This document shows positions 1 to 6,364 of a stretch of 10,605 nt of DNA, piece after piece. Both the position numbers and the translations under genes were made by a program. This DNA comes from CAYZXU01 sp964482535 (GTDB lineage Bacteria; Desulfobacterota; Desulfobacteria; Desulfobacterales; BuS5): positions 1 to 10,605 of the forward strand of contig CAYZXU010000084.1 in assembly GCA_964482535.1 (NCBI GenBank), read 5' to 3'. Position 1 is the stretch's first letter. Every line of letters starts with the position of its first letter. Below the pieces are notes generated by a model. It worked only from the letters and a program-made list of their open reading frames with translations, did not search any database and was not told the DNA's origin.

Positions 1-60
1 GCAACCTAACCAGGATAAACCGGAGTTGTGGGTTTTGAGTTTTGAGTTAAGGTGTGAAAA

Positions 61-87
61 TTGTCATTCCCGCGAAGGCGGGAATCC
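61..87. repeat. Short palindromic repeat (REP-like)
   Basis: A perfect 8-bp inverted repeat, ATTCCCGC / GCGGGAAT (66-73 and 78-85), encloses a GAAG loop and is preceded by TTGTC. The 'GTCATTCCCGCGAAGGCGGGAATCC' type of unit is a familiar dispersed intergenic repeat in many proteobacterial genomes; this is recognition from memory, not a search. It forms the left edge of a palindrome cluster. Read on the minus strand it encodes the tell-tale WIPAFAGMT string often seen in spurious ORFs. Confidence 0.8.
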
Positions 88-167
88 ATGTAGGGGCAGA
101 ATCTATTTCTGCCCTTGTATCATTTTGGGCAGACAGGAGAGGGCGGATATAGAATCCGCCCCTACAT
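88..167. repeat. Nested inverted-repeat element with two inner hairpins
   Basis: A perfect 10-bp outer inverted repeat, ATGTAGGGGC (88-97) and GCCCCTACAT (158-167), bounds the unit. Inside it are two independent hairpins. GGGCAGAA (94-101) pairs with TTCTGCCC (107-114), and GGGCGGAT (141-148) pairs with ATCCGCCC (154-161). A further GGGCAGA lies at 127-133. The 80-bp unit could be a non-autonomous, MITE-like or BIME-like element. No transposase is present, and no target duplication was identified. Confidence 0.7.
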
Positions 168-362
168 TTGTTTTCCATTGCGGTACGCCCTGACTTGGAT
201 TGCGGGTAAAGCCCGCCTTGGGATATTTTGAGGATGAGGTTTGTGTAGTGTAATAGTTGCCGCAGAGTTGTGTACAAACCGGCGTCGAGAACCTCCAGTT
301 TTACCTGCTTTCACCTCTCGATATCCCAAGTGTTTAAGTAACCCTGTTAATTCATATAACAC
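162..362 (-). pseudogene. HicA-family mRNA interferase toxin remnant
   Basis: The 66-codon minus-strand frame opens with GTG and carries residues typical of the HicA toxin family (type II HicAB systems, ribosome-independent mRNA cleavage). These are YELTGLLKHLGYREV (3-17), then GKTGGSRRRFVHN (20-32) and LHKPHPQNI (39-47). Family members are usually about 80 residues with 15-20 residues ahead of the 'YEL' segment. Here a TAA codon lies directly upstream (363-365), so the N-terminus seems missing. After I47 (about position 222) the frame runs into the GC-rich palindrome cluster, and residues 48-66 look like translated repeat rather than the expected C-terminal helix. No hicB antitoxin follows in the remaining 160 bases. 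The toxin is therefore probably inactive. A divergent short HicA with an alternative start is possible but less likely. Confidence 0.7.
202..216. repeat. Hairpin at the right edge of the palindrome cluster
   Basis: GCGGG (202-206) and CCCGC (212-216) form a perfect 5-bp stem with a TAAAG loop. It lies within a few bases of where recognisable HicA coding sequence stops (about 222), so it looks like the terminal part of the material that replaced the toxin gene's 3' end. A 5-bp stem alone is weak; its value comes from its position beside the other palindromes. Confidence 0.5.
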
Positions 363-595
363 TTAGTCATGATAATATATAAAAAATCCTGGTATCATTT
401 CAAACCTTCTCAAACTTTACGCCTTTGCGTGAAAAGATTTTATCTTTCATGGGTTAATAGTAGATCTGCCTGATCATACTGGGCTTGCTTTAAAAGCCCC
501 CGACCTTCTGTAAAAGGCTCTTTGCTTATTTTTTCCTATTCCTATTATGCCCATATGATCAAATGCATATATGAAATATGGGGAGGTATTTTTTT
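363..595. other. Intergenic stretch without a supported gene
   Basis: No frame here shows convincing coding character, and the stretch is AT-rich. It has a few weak symmetric motifs: GGGCTT/AAGCCC around 481-499, a GAAAAGAT/ATCTTTC stem at 431-448, and CCCATAT (550-556) with ATATGGG (576-582). None has the stem plus U-tract of a good terminator for the DUF3786 gene that ends at 596 on the minus strand. The piece next to 363 may hold the decayed 5' part of hicA, but no HicA residues could be read in any frame. Confidence 0.5.
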
Positions 596-1158
596 TTATC
601 TATTTTGAATAAGCTGGCCTGTAAGATATGTGCAGGTAATGGTCAAGCTTTGCAGATCAAGATAAACATCTGCATTGTCATGGTAAAGGAATACTGCTTT
701 TGCAGGCATGAGTTCATCCTTGTCATTGAAATTAAGAATAACCGGGATTCTGGGAAGTGCAAGGAACCTGACACTCAGAGCATAGGATTCTGTTTCCATT
801 ATAATCCCGCCAAGCTTCAGGCATTGCTTTCTAAGTTTTTCAAGATTGCCTGAAAAAGTGGTTTCAATGATTTTGCCTGTATTTGTGACAAAATTTGAGA
901 ATAACGGACCTGCATTTGCAAATTCCCTGAATGTAACCAGTCTGTTCGAATTTTCAAATATTTTTTCCGGACACATTAATAAATATTTGCAAAGAACAAC
1001 CTTGATAGCAAAAGAAACCTCGCCTCCTGCAGTGTCATTGAAATCCTTCCGGTCAAAAGCAATCCGCCGGTTGAAAAATTTAAAAATACAGGATTGATCC
1101 TGTTTTTGAATACCCAGTATTTCAGCCTTTTTAGAAAAATCAAAATTCTTGATTAATG
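596..1158 (-). CDS. DUF3786 domain protein, start missing in assembly gap
   Basis: The minus-strand frame is open from the gap edge to the TAA at 596-598, giving at least 186 residues. The ATG at 976 is internal. Upstream codons still read as good protein, including FFNRRIAFDRKDFND and GGEVSFAIKVVLCKYLL, so the gene continues into the N run. The pattern matches the DUF3786 family as I know it: a hydrophobic helix, then RLVTFREFANAGPLFSNF, TTFSGNLEKL, CLKLGG, and the hallmark ALPRIPVILNFNDKDELMPA followed by YLDLQSL. DUF3786 proteins are soluble, roughly 200 residues long, occur mainly in anaerobes, and have no established function. The gene lies downstream of, and on the same strand as, the small coiled-coil protein, so the two may be co-transcribed. 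Only some 15-30 N-terminal residues are probably lost. Confidence 0.75.
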
Positions 1159-1258
1159 NNNNNNNNNNNNNNNNNNNNNNNNNNNNNNNNNNNNNNNNNN
1201 NNNNNNNNNNNNNNNNNNNNNNNNNNNNNNNNNNNNNNNNNNNNNNNNNNNNNNNNNN
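1159..1258. other. Assembly gap of 100 N
   Basis: Exactly 100 undetermined bases occur here, the usual placeholder for a scaffold join of unknown length. The gap removes the start of the DUF3786 gene and the stop of the small coiled-coil gene. Since both flanking genes lack only a few codons, the true gap may be short. Any gene lying wholly inside it cannot be excluded. Confidence 0.95.
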
Positions 1259-1431
1259 TTTTTTAATTTATTGAGTTTTTTCAACAACCCATCGTATTCA
1301 TCTTCGTATCCAAGAAGATCCATCATGACAGGGGGTTTGACAGAGTGTGCCGGAAGGCGTGCCCTGGTTTCTTTGATAAGAATTTCAAGTGCATCCATTC
1401 TTTTTTTTATAGCATCAATTTTATTTTGCAT
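1259..1431 (-). CDS. Small coiled-coil protein with PAHSVKPP motif, 3' end in gap
   Basis: Fifty-seven residues are readable from the ATG at 1431. An N-terminal charged amphipathic helix (residues 1-25, heptad-like I/L/M spacing) leads to the segment RLPAHSVKPPVMMDLL. Then comes a second acidic/leucine-rich helix, EDEYDGLLKKLNKLK, that enters the N run. No stop codon is visible, but the family is short and probably ends within a few codons. I recognise the LPAHSVKPP(V/I)M-LL-LEDE pattern from small deltaproteobacterial proteins, often carrying an uninformative automatic 'histidine kinase' label; nothing here supports kinase activity. AAGGAA at 1444-1449 is a possible ribosome site, 12 nt from the start. 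A two-helix hairpin or adaptor is plausible, function unknown. Confidence 0.65.
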
Positions 1432-1527
1432 ATTAATATGTTATTCCTTAACGAATTGAGTGTTTTGGGTTTCTTATTGTGTTTATATGTTTTATTAAAA
1501 AAATAACAGAAAAAATACAGGAATGAA

Positions 1528-1541
1528 TTGATCTAAATCAA
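1528..1541. promoter_or_regulatory. FNR/CRP-family-like operator palindrome
   Basis: TTGATCTAAATCAA is a perfect dyad matching TTGAT-N4-ATCAA, the textbook FNR half-site arrangement. It sits in the divergent region between the small coiled-coil gene and sfsA, centred about 62 bp upstream of the sfsA GTG and about 104 bp upstream of the coiled-coil ATG. Related Crp/Fnr regulators of sulfate reducers use similar dyads, so the actual regulator is uncertain. No strong sigma70 pair was found at a fixed distance on either side. Confidence 0.45.
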
Positions 1542-1596
1542 GAAAAATAAATAACTATGCGCTGCTCAATTCTCTGAAAAATGAAAGGATGATGAT

Positions 1597-2316
1597 GTGA
1601 AATACGATGGATACCGGCTTCCGCCTTTAATCAGCGGGGTGCTGATTAAGCGGTATAAACGATTTATTGCAGATGTTGAGTTGGATTCAGGCGAAAAGGT
1701 AACCGCCCACTGCCCGAACTCGGGTTCCATGAAAGGGTGTGCCATCCCAGGAGCACAGGTCTGGCTCTCAAAGAGCGACAATCCCAAAAGAAAGCTCAAA
1801 TATACCTGGGAACTGATTAAAGTGGCAGGAACAATGATCGGCATCAACACTCAGGTGCCCAATAAACTGGTGCGACAATCCATTGAAAACGGTCTGATAA
1901 AGGAATTGTCCGGCTATGACCGGGTAAAAGCCGAAATAAAAACAAGCAGTCATACAAGGCTGGACCTGCTTCTGGAAAAAAGGACAGGAGAAAAGTGTTA
2001 TGTGGAGATAAAAAACTGTACCCTTGTTGAAGATGGGATGGCAATGTTTCCCGATGCGGTGACCTTAAGGGGGCAAAAGCATCTTGATGAACTTGAACAC
2101 CTTGTGTCTCTTGGTCACAGGGGTGTTATTTTTTTTCTGATTCAGCGTATGGATGCCAGGGTATTTAAACCTGCGGATATGATTGATAAAATTTATGCCG
2201 AAAAATTGAAAAAAGCAAAGAAAAATGGTGTAGAAGTTATTATAAAGGAAGCCAGTCTTGATACCAAAATGATCAGAATAGGAAAATCAATTCCTTATGA
2301 GCGATGTTGTTCTTGA
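1597..2316 (+). CDS. sfsA: DNA-binding/nuclease-fold protein SfsA
   Basis: The 239-residue product is a full-length SfsA family member. Recognisable blocks are an N-terminal OB-like part with AHCPNSGSMKG (37-47), then RLDLLL (121-126), CYVEIKNCTL (134-143) and FPDAVTLRGQKHLDEL (151-166). D123 with E137 and K139 gives the PD-(D/E)xK nuclease-like core seen in this family. E. coli SfsA was named for stimulating sugar fermentation when overexpressed and binds DNA; its physiological role is unresolved. The start is GTG, chosen because AAAGGA (1584-1589) lies 7 nt upstream and no in-frame ATG is nearby. It is monocistronic: it ends before a terminator shared with the convergent tRNA-Leu, and an Fnr-like dyad lies upstream. 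Confidence 0.95.
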   Translation: MKYDGYRLPPLISGVLIKRYKRFIADVELDSGEKVTAHCPNSGSMKGCAIPGAQVWLSKSDNPKRKLKYTWELIKVAGTMIGINTQVPNKLVRQSIENGLIKELSGYDRVKAEIKTSSHTRLDLLLEKRTGEKCYVEIKNCTLVEDGMAMFPDAVTLRGQKHLDELEHLVSLGHRGVIFFLIQRMDARVFKPADMIDKIYAEKLKKAKKNGVEVIIKEASLDTKMIRIGKSIPYERCCS

Positions 2317-2376
2317 AAGAACCTGAAGAAAAGAAGTCTTAAGTTGCTGAAAAAATTAAATGCTTTTAATAAAATA

Positions 2377-2414
2377 AAAAAAAGCCGCAATCCTTTAAGA
2401 TTACGGCTTTTTTT
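2377..2414. terminator. Bidirectional intrinsic terminator between sfsA and tRNA-Leu
   Basis: A-tract and GCCG-C-AATC (2384-2392), a six-base CTTTAA loop, then GATT-A-CGGC (2399-2407) and a T-tract form one stem with a single C/A mismatch. A7 on the left and T7 on the right let it serve sfsA on the plus strand and the convergent tRNA-Leu on the minus strand. It begins only 8 nt after the tRNA's 3' CCA. Confidence 0.85.
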
Positions 2415-2421
2415 ATTATAA

Positions 2422-2508
2422 TGGTGCCGAAGGCGAGACTCGAACTCGCACAGGTATGCACCCACTAGACCCTGAACCTAGCGCGTCTACCAATTCCGCC
2501 ACTTCGGC
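2422..2508 (-). tRNA. tRNA-Leu (anticodon CAG)
   Basis: An 87-nt class II tRNA on the minus strand. The acceptor arms are GCCGAAG and CTTCGGC, with discriminator A and encoded CCA (2422-2424). The anticodon stem CTAGG/TCTAG carries the loop TTCAGGG, giving CAG (2472-2474 on the plus strand), which reads CUG. The long variable arm and the GTTCGAGTC T-loop are normal for leucine. A strong promoter lies just upstream and a terminator directly downstream, so it is a single-gene transcription unit. Confidence 0.97.
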
Positions 2509-2521
2509 AAAATAAAAGATA

Positions 2522-2550
2522 TTGATTTAATCGAAAACCTGTCCTATATA
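2522..2550 (+). promoter_or_regulatory. Probable sigma70 promoter of the ribF operon
   Basis: Plus strand: TTGATT (2522-2527), a 17-bp spacer, TATATA (2545-2550). Initiation would fall near 2557, giving a leader of about 48 nt to the ribF ATG at 2605. The hexamers are close to consensus and optimally spaced, but the -35 is less perfect than that of the opposing tRNA promoter. Confidence 0.5.
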
Positions 2551-2573
2551 AATATGTTTATTGTTTTTGTCAA
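2545..2573 (-). promoter_or_regulatory. sigma70-type promoter of tRNA-Leu
   Basis: Minus strand: a perfect TTGACA -35 (2568-2573), a 17-bp spacer, and TATATA as -10 (2545-2550). Expected initiation near 2538 leaves a leader of about 30 nt before the mature tRNA 5' end at 2508. The -10 hexamer is self-complementary and coincides with that of the plus-strand promoter for ribF. Confidence 0.7.
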
Positions 2574-2604
2574 GCCTAATAAAATGGCTTTAAAAAAGGT
2601 TCCA

Positions 2605-3540
2605 ATGAATATATTTGAAGATATAGAAAAAATTAAAAAACCATTTGATAATGCGGTGGTTACCATAGGTAATTTTGATGGAGTTCATTTGGGTCACCAG
2701 ACCCTTTTTAACAAAGTGCTGGAAAAGGCAGGTGAGATAAACGGAACATCTATTGCCATAACCTTTGAGCCTCACCCCATAAAAGTATTAAAGAAAAACG
2801 GCGGGCCCCCGCTTATTACACTCTATGAACAAAAAACCGAACTGATTTTAAATTCAGGTATTGATGTATTAATATGCATCCCGTTTACAAAGGAATTTTC
2901 CTCATTAACTGCAATGGATTTTATTGAAAATCTGCTTGTAAACCGTATAGGTATGAAAGCAATAGTAATTGGTGAAGATTATACATTCGGAAAAAATCGG
3001 GAAGGGGATATAAACCTTCTAAAAAAATGTGCTCCGCGTCTCGGTTTTGAAGTGATTGTGGCTCATCTTATTACACCTGAAAGTAAAAAAATGTCCGATA
3101 AAATCAGCAGCACTATAATACGTGAACTCGTAATTGGAGGTCATGTTGAAAAAGCTGAAAATATGCTGGGCAGATATTACCAGATCAGGGGGCGGGTTAT
3201 TAAAGGACGCGACAGGGGTGGGAAACTTCTTGGAATACCCACAGCCAACATCGTTTTGTCTGATGAGCTGTGTCCTAAAATTGGTGTATATGCCGTTTAT
3301 GTTGAATGCAGAGGGAATAAATACAAGGGCGTGGCAAATATAGGCTACAGCCCCACCTTTGATGATCATATATTTACAGTTGAAGTGCATCTACTTGATT
3401 TTAACGAGAATATATACGATGAGAAGATACGTGTTAACTTTGTAAAACGTTTAAGAGGTGAAAAAAAGTTTTCAGGTATAGATGAGCTTTCGTCTCAGAT
3501 CAGAAAAGATATTGAAAGAGCGCGTACAATTATCACATAG
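2605..3540 (+). CDS. ribF: Bifunctional riboflavin kinase / FMN adenylyltransferase
   Basis: RibF makes FMN from riboflavin and ATP, then FAD from FMN. The 311-residue product has the N-terminal nucleotidyltransferase motifs GNFDGVHLGH (22-31), TFEPHP (53-58), GEDYTFGKNREG (123-134) and SSTIIRELV (168-176). The C-terminal kinase has GRDRGGKLLGIPTAN (201-215), NIGYSPTF (245-252) and VEVHLLDF (259-266), including the conserved Glu. An in-frame ATG at 2554 would add 17 residues. The 2605 ATG is preferred because AAAGG (2595-2599) lies 5 nt upstream, because the family starts about here, and because the predicted plus-strand transcript begins after 2554. It is the first gene of a six-gene unit; def follows after 14 nt. 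No FMN riboswitch was seen. Confidence 0.96.
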   Translation: MNIFEDIEKIKKPFDNAVVTIGNFDGVHLGHQTLFNKVLEKAGEINGTSIAITFEPHPIKVLKKNGGPPLITLYEQKTELILNSGIDVLICIPFTKEFSSLTAMDFIENLLVNRIGMKAIVIGEDYTFGKNREGDINLLKKCAPRLGFEVIVAHLITPESKKMSDKISSTIIRELVIGGHVEKAENMLGRYYQIRGRVIKGRDRGGKLLGIPTANIVLSDELCPKIGVYAVYVECRGNKYKGVANIGYSPTFDDHIFTVEVHLLDFNENIYDEKIRVNFVKRLRGEKKFSGIDELSSQIRKDIERARTIIT

Positions 3541-3554
3541 CAAAAGAGCCGATT

Positions 3555-4076
3555 ATGACAACCATGGAAATTTTAACATATCCCGACACATTTTTAAGAC
3601 AATCTGCTAAACAGATAGAAAATATTGATGAGAAAATCCAGCAGATAATCAATGGGATGTACGAAACCATAACTGTAAATCCCGGTTTAGGTCTCGCTGC
3701 AATTCAGGTGGGGGTTGATAAGAGTATTCTGATTTATGATGAACTTCCCGGACAAGAGAAGCAGTTATTAAAAACCCTGATAAATCCGAGAATCATAACA
3801 AGGGAGGGGACTTTAATTTCAGAGAATGAGGGTTGCCTGAGCGTTCCTGATCTCAGAGCCGATGTGAAACGTTCTGCCCGGATTCTCGTTGAAGGTGTTG
3901 ATGAAAAAGGGAGCCCCTTGAGAATAGAGGCTGAAGGGCTTCTTGCAATTATACTGCAGCATGAGATAGATCATTTAAACGGGACGCTTTTTCTTGACCG
4001 TATCAGCGCGTTGAAAAGAGGGTTCTATAAAAAACGGGTTAAAAAGAGATTGAAAAAAGATGGGGAAAAAAAATAA
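3555..4076 (+). CDS. def: Peptide deformylase
   Basis: Def removes the N-formyl group from nascent chains, using a metal ion (typically Fe2+). At 173 residues it has normal length and all three active-site motifs: GLGLAAIQVG (44-53, Q51), EGCLS (92-96, metal ligand C94) and QHEIDH (135-140, ligands H136 and H140, catalytic E137). The C-terminus is a basic helix (KKRVKKRLKKDGEKK), possibly ribosome-facing as in other deformylases. The start at 3555 has a weak AAAGAG upstream; the ATG three codons later (3564) is an alternative. The last 17 nt overlap fmt, the enzyme that adds the formyl group, so the two are probably translationally coupled. Confidence 0.97.
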   Translation: MTTMEILTYPDTFLRQSAKQIENIDEKIQQIINGMYETITVNPGLGLAAIQVGVDKSILIYDELPGQEKQLLKTLINPRIITREGTLISENEGCLSVPDLRADVKRSARILVEGVDEKGSPLRIEAEGLLAIILQHEIDHLNGTLFLDRISALKRGFYKKRVKKRLKKDGEKK

Positions 4077-5001
4077 AATAGTTTTTATGGGGACGCCTGA
4101 CTTTGCAGTCCCGTCTTTACATGCTCTTTATAAGAACGGATATGAACCGGCTCTGGTTGTAACGCAGCCCGACAGACCAAAGGGCCGGGGCCGCAAGCTG
4201 TCTTCATCCCCTGTTAAAAAAGCGGCGCTTGATTTTGGTCTGGATATAATTCAGCCTGAAGATATAAATGCACATGAATTTTACCTTAAGCTTTCAAAGC
4301 TTGCCCCTGATTTTTTTGTGGTGGTGGCTTTTGGCCAGAAGCTTGGCGTTAAGATTCTTTCTGTTCCGGGGACAGGGTCAATCAACGTACATGCATCCAT
4401 ACTGCCGAAATACAGAGGAGCCGCGCCTGTTCAGTGGTCCATAATCAACGGAGACAGGGAAACAGGCATAACCACGATGCTCATGGATAAGGATTTGGAC
4501 ACGGGGGACATTCTTTTAACTTCAAAAGTTAAGATAAAACCTGATGAAACAGCCTCTTCGCTTCATGACCTGCTGGCTGTTCGTGGAGCTGATCTTCTTC
4601 TTGAAACTTTAGCTTTATGTGAAGCAGGAACTATTAACCCCATACCCCAGAACCATGAACAGGCAAGTTATGCGCCATTAATTAAAAAAAATGACGGGAA
4701 AATTAACTGGAATATGACTGCTGAATCCCTTGACGCATTTATTCGAGGTATGAACCCGTGGCCGGGCGCTTTTACTTTTTTCAATAAACAGAGGCTTAAA
4801 ATTTTAGAAGCGGCTCCGGTGTCTTCAGATACCGATGCCTTGCCAGGCACTGTGCTGAAGAGTTTTCCAGGCGAGCTTATTATTGCTGCCGGCAAAGGAG
4901 CCCTGTCTGTCCTGAAAATTCAGGGTGCATCAGGAAAACGCTTATTAATAGAAAATTTTCTGCAAGGCTGCGAAATAGATGCCGGAACATTATTATCATA
5001 A
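4060..5001 (+). CDS. fmt: Methionyl-tRNA formyltransferase
   Basis: Fmt transfers formyl from 10-formyl-THF to initiator Met-tRNA. The 313-residue product shows KIVFMGTPDFAVPSL at the N-terminus, VTQPDRPKGRGRKL (34-47), and the catalytic region INVHASILPKYRGAAPVQW (108-126), with N109 and H111. LDTGDIL (146-152) follows, with D147. The C-terminal tRNA-binding domain carries the usual INWN and NPWPGA motifs. It begins inside def (17-nt overlap), and its stop is 4 nt before the favoured rsmB start. The def-fmt-rsmB order is common across bacteria and links translation initiation with 16S rRNA modification. Confidence 0.97.
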   Translation: MGKKNKIVFMGTPDFAVPSLHALYKNGYEPALVVTQPDRPKGRGRKLSSSPVKKAALDFGLDIIQPEDINAHEFYLKLSKLAPDFFVVVAFGQKLGVKILSVPGTGSINVHASILPKYRGAAPVQWSIINGDRETGITTMLMDKDLDTGDILLTSKVKIKPDETASSLHDLLAVRGADLLLETLALCEAGTINPIPQNHEQASYAPLIKKNDGKINWNMTAESLDAFIRGMNPWPGAFTFFNKQRLKILEAAPVSSDTDALPGTVLKSFPGELIIAAGKGALSVLKIQGASGKRLLIENFLQGCEIDAGTLLS

Positions 5002-5005
5002 AGAC

Positions 5006-6364
5006 ATGGCAACCAATCCTCGCAAGACAGCTCTGACTATACTGAACATCCTTGATAAGGGTCGAAAAAATCTTGATGAAATTTTAGAAGATGTTTTTTC
5101 CGACACTAAAATTGCAGATAAAAGAGATAGAGGCCTTATTTATGCACTTGTGTACGGAGTCCTTAGGCGGCGCGGTTTTTTAGACCGGATAATAGGTCAT
5201 TATTCTAAGATCCGGCTAAATAAAATCGACCCTTCCATATTGAATATTATCAGGTTGGGCCTTTTCCAGATAATCTATTTGACCAGAATCCCGGTATCGG
5301 CAGCGGTAAACACATCCGTGGATCTTGCCAAACAGTCTGCTCAACCCTGGGTTGCAGGCTTTGTAAATGCTGTTTTACGCAATGCAGACAGAGGATACAA
5401 AAATATTTCTTTGACTGATTCTGCCAAAGACCCCGTGGCTGCCATTGCAGTTGAAAAATCGTTTCCCAGCTGGTTAATAAAAAGATGGATCACACGTTTC
5501 GGGCAAAAAGAAACAGAAAACCTGTGCGATGAAATTAATAAGATTCCGGCAATTACCATACGCGTTAATTCAATTAAGACTACAAGAAAAAAGCTGAAAG
5601 AATCTATTAAACAGAGTGTGCGTAAAATTTCCTGTACCGGATATTCCGGATACGGGATATCTTTTTTTAATCCTGATCGGTCAATTCCTGAACTTCCTGG
5701 TTTTAAAGAAGGTTGGTTTCAGGTACAGGATGAAGCTGCTCAGCTTGTTTCCATGCTATTAAATCCTCAGCCCCATGAAACTGTTTTGGACGCATGCGCA
5801 GGTTTGGGAGGAAAAACAGGCCATATTGCTCAGTTAATGGAGAACAAGGGGAAAATTATAGCCGTTGACAGGGATAAAAAAAAGCTTTTAAAACTTGAAA
5901 TCGAGATGAAGAGACTTGGAGTTACGCTTGTAAAAACCCTTTCACTGGATCTGGAGAACAAAGATCATATAAAGAAATTTCCCTTGTTTGACCGTATACT
6001 ACTGGATGCTCCATGTTCCGGCATGGGAGTCATAAGGAGAAATCCTGATACTAAATGGTCTGCAAAGAGAAAAAAAATAGAATATTTAAAAGACAGACAG
6101 GTTGCATTACTTGAAAACATGGCGGAACTTGTGAAACCCTCTGGAAAAATAGTATATGCTGTTTGCAGCACGGAACCTGAAGAAAATGAAGAGGTCGTAA
6201 ATTTTTTTTTGGACAAACATCCTGAATTTGTTATAGCCAAAGGTTCTTTTGATTTTGACGATAAACTTTTGCCTTTAATTGACAAGAACGGCTTTTTTAA
6301 AACTTTTCCACATTTAAATAAGATGGACGGTTTTTTTGCTGTTTCCCTTAAACGTAAAAAGTGA
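5006..6364 (+). CDS. rsmB: 16S rRNA (cytosine-967-C5)-methyltransferase RsmB
   Basis: RsmB (Fmu/Sun) uses SAM to make m5C967 in 16S rRNA (E. coli numbering). From the ATG at 5006 the product is 452 residues. It has an N-terminal NusB-like helical domain (about 1-130, with PRKTALTIL and the AGFVNAVLRN helix), then FQVQDEAAQLV (238-248). The Rossmann methyltransferase motifs are DACAGLGGKT (262-271), LLDAPCSGMG (332-341, C337) and YAVCSTEPEEN (384-394, putative nucleophile C387). An in-frame ATG at 4979, inside fmt, would add MPEHYYHKD. The later start better fits the family, but neither has a strong ribosome site; AAGG at 4964-4967 precedes the earlier one. Its stop overlaps the next start in GTGA. 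Confidence 0.95.
   Translation: MATNPRKTALTILNILDKGRKNLDEILEDVFSDTKIADKRDRGLIYALVYGVLRRRGFLDRIIGHYSKIRLNKIDPSILNIIRLGLFQIIYLTRIPVSAAVNTSVDLAKQSAQPWVAGFVNAVLRNADRGYKNISLTDSAKDPVAAIAVEKSFPSWLIKRWITRFGQKETENLCDEINKIPAITIRVNSIKTTRKKLKESIKQSVRKISCTGYSGYGISFFNPDRSIPELPGFKEGWFQVQDEAAQLVSMLLNPQPHETVLDACAGLGGKTGHIAQLMENKGKIIAVDRDKKKLLKLEIEMKRLGVTLVKTLSLDLENKDHIKKFPLFDRILLDAPCSGMGVIRRNPDTKWSAKRKKIEYLKDRQVALLENMAELVKPSGKIVYAVCSTEPEENEEVVNFFLDKHPEFVIAKGSFDFDDKLLPLIDKNGFFKTFPHLNKMDGFFAVSLKRKK

Noticed and set aside
47..277. Minus-strand 76-codon frame ending in TWIPAFAGMT
   Set aside because: It is almost wholly made of the palindromic repeat cluster; the WIPAFAGMT peptide is the signature of the dispersed repeat, not of a protein.
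550..597. CCCATAT/ATATGGG hairpin followed by a T9 tract as a plus-strand terminator
   Set aside because: The loop is 19 nt, the T-tract starts several bases after the stem, and no plus-strand gene lies upstream.
578..1097. Plus-strand frames at 578-853 and 846-1097
   Set aside because: Both lie antisense to the DUF3786 gene, whose motifs are clear on the minus strand.
1271..1459. Plus-strand 62-codon frame across the small coiled-coil gene
   Set aside because: It is antisense to a frame with a recognisable conserved motif and has no ribosome site of note.
2317..2605. Possible riboswitch upstream of ribF
   Set aside because: The region is occupied by a terminator, tRNA-Leu and a divergent promoter; the predicted ribF leader is about 48 nt, too short for an FMN aptamer, and no RFN-element motifs are visible.
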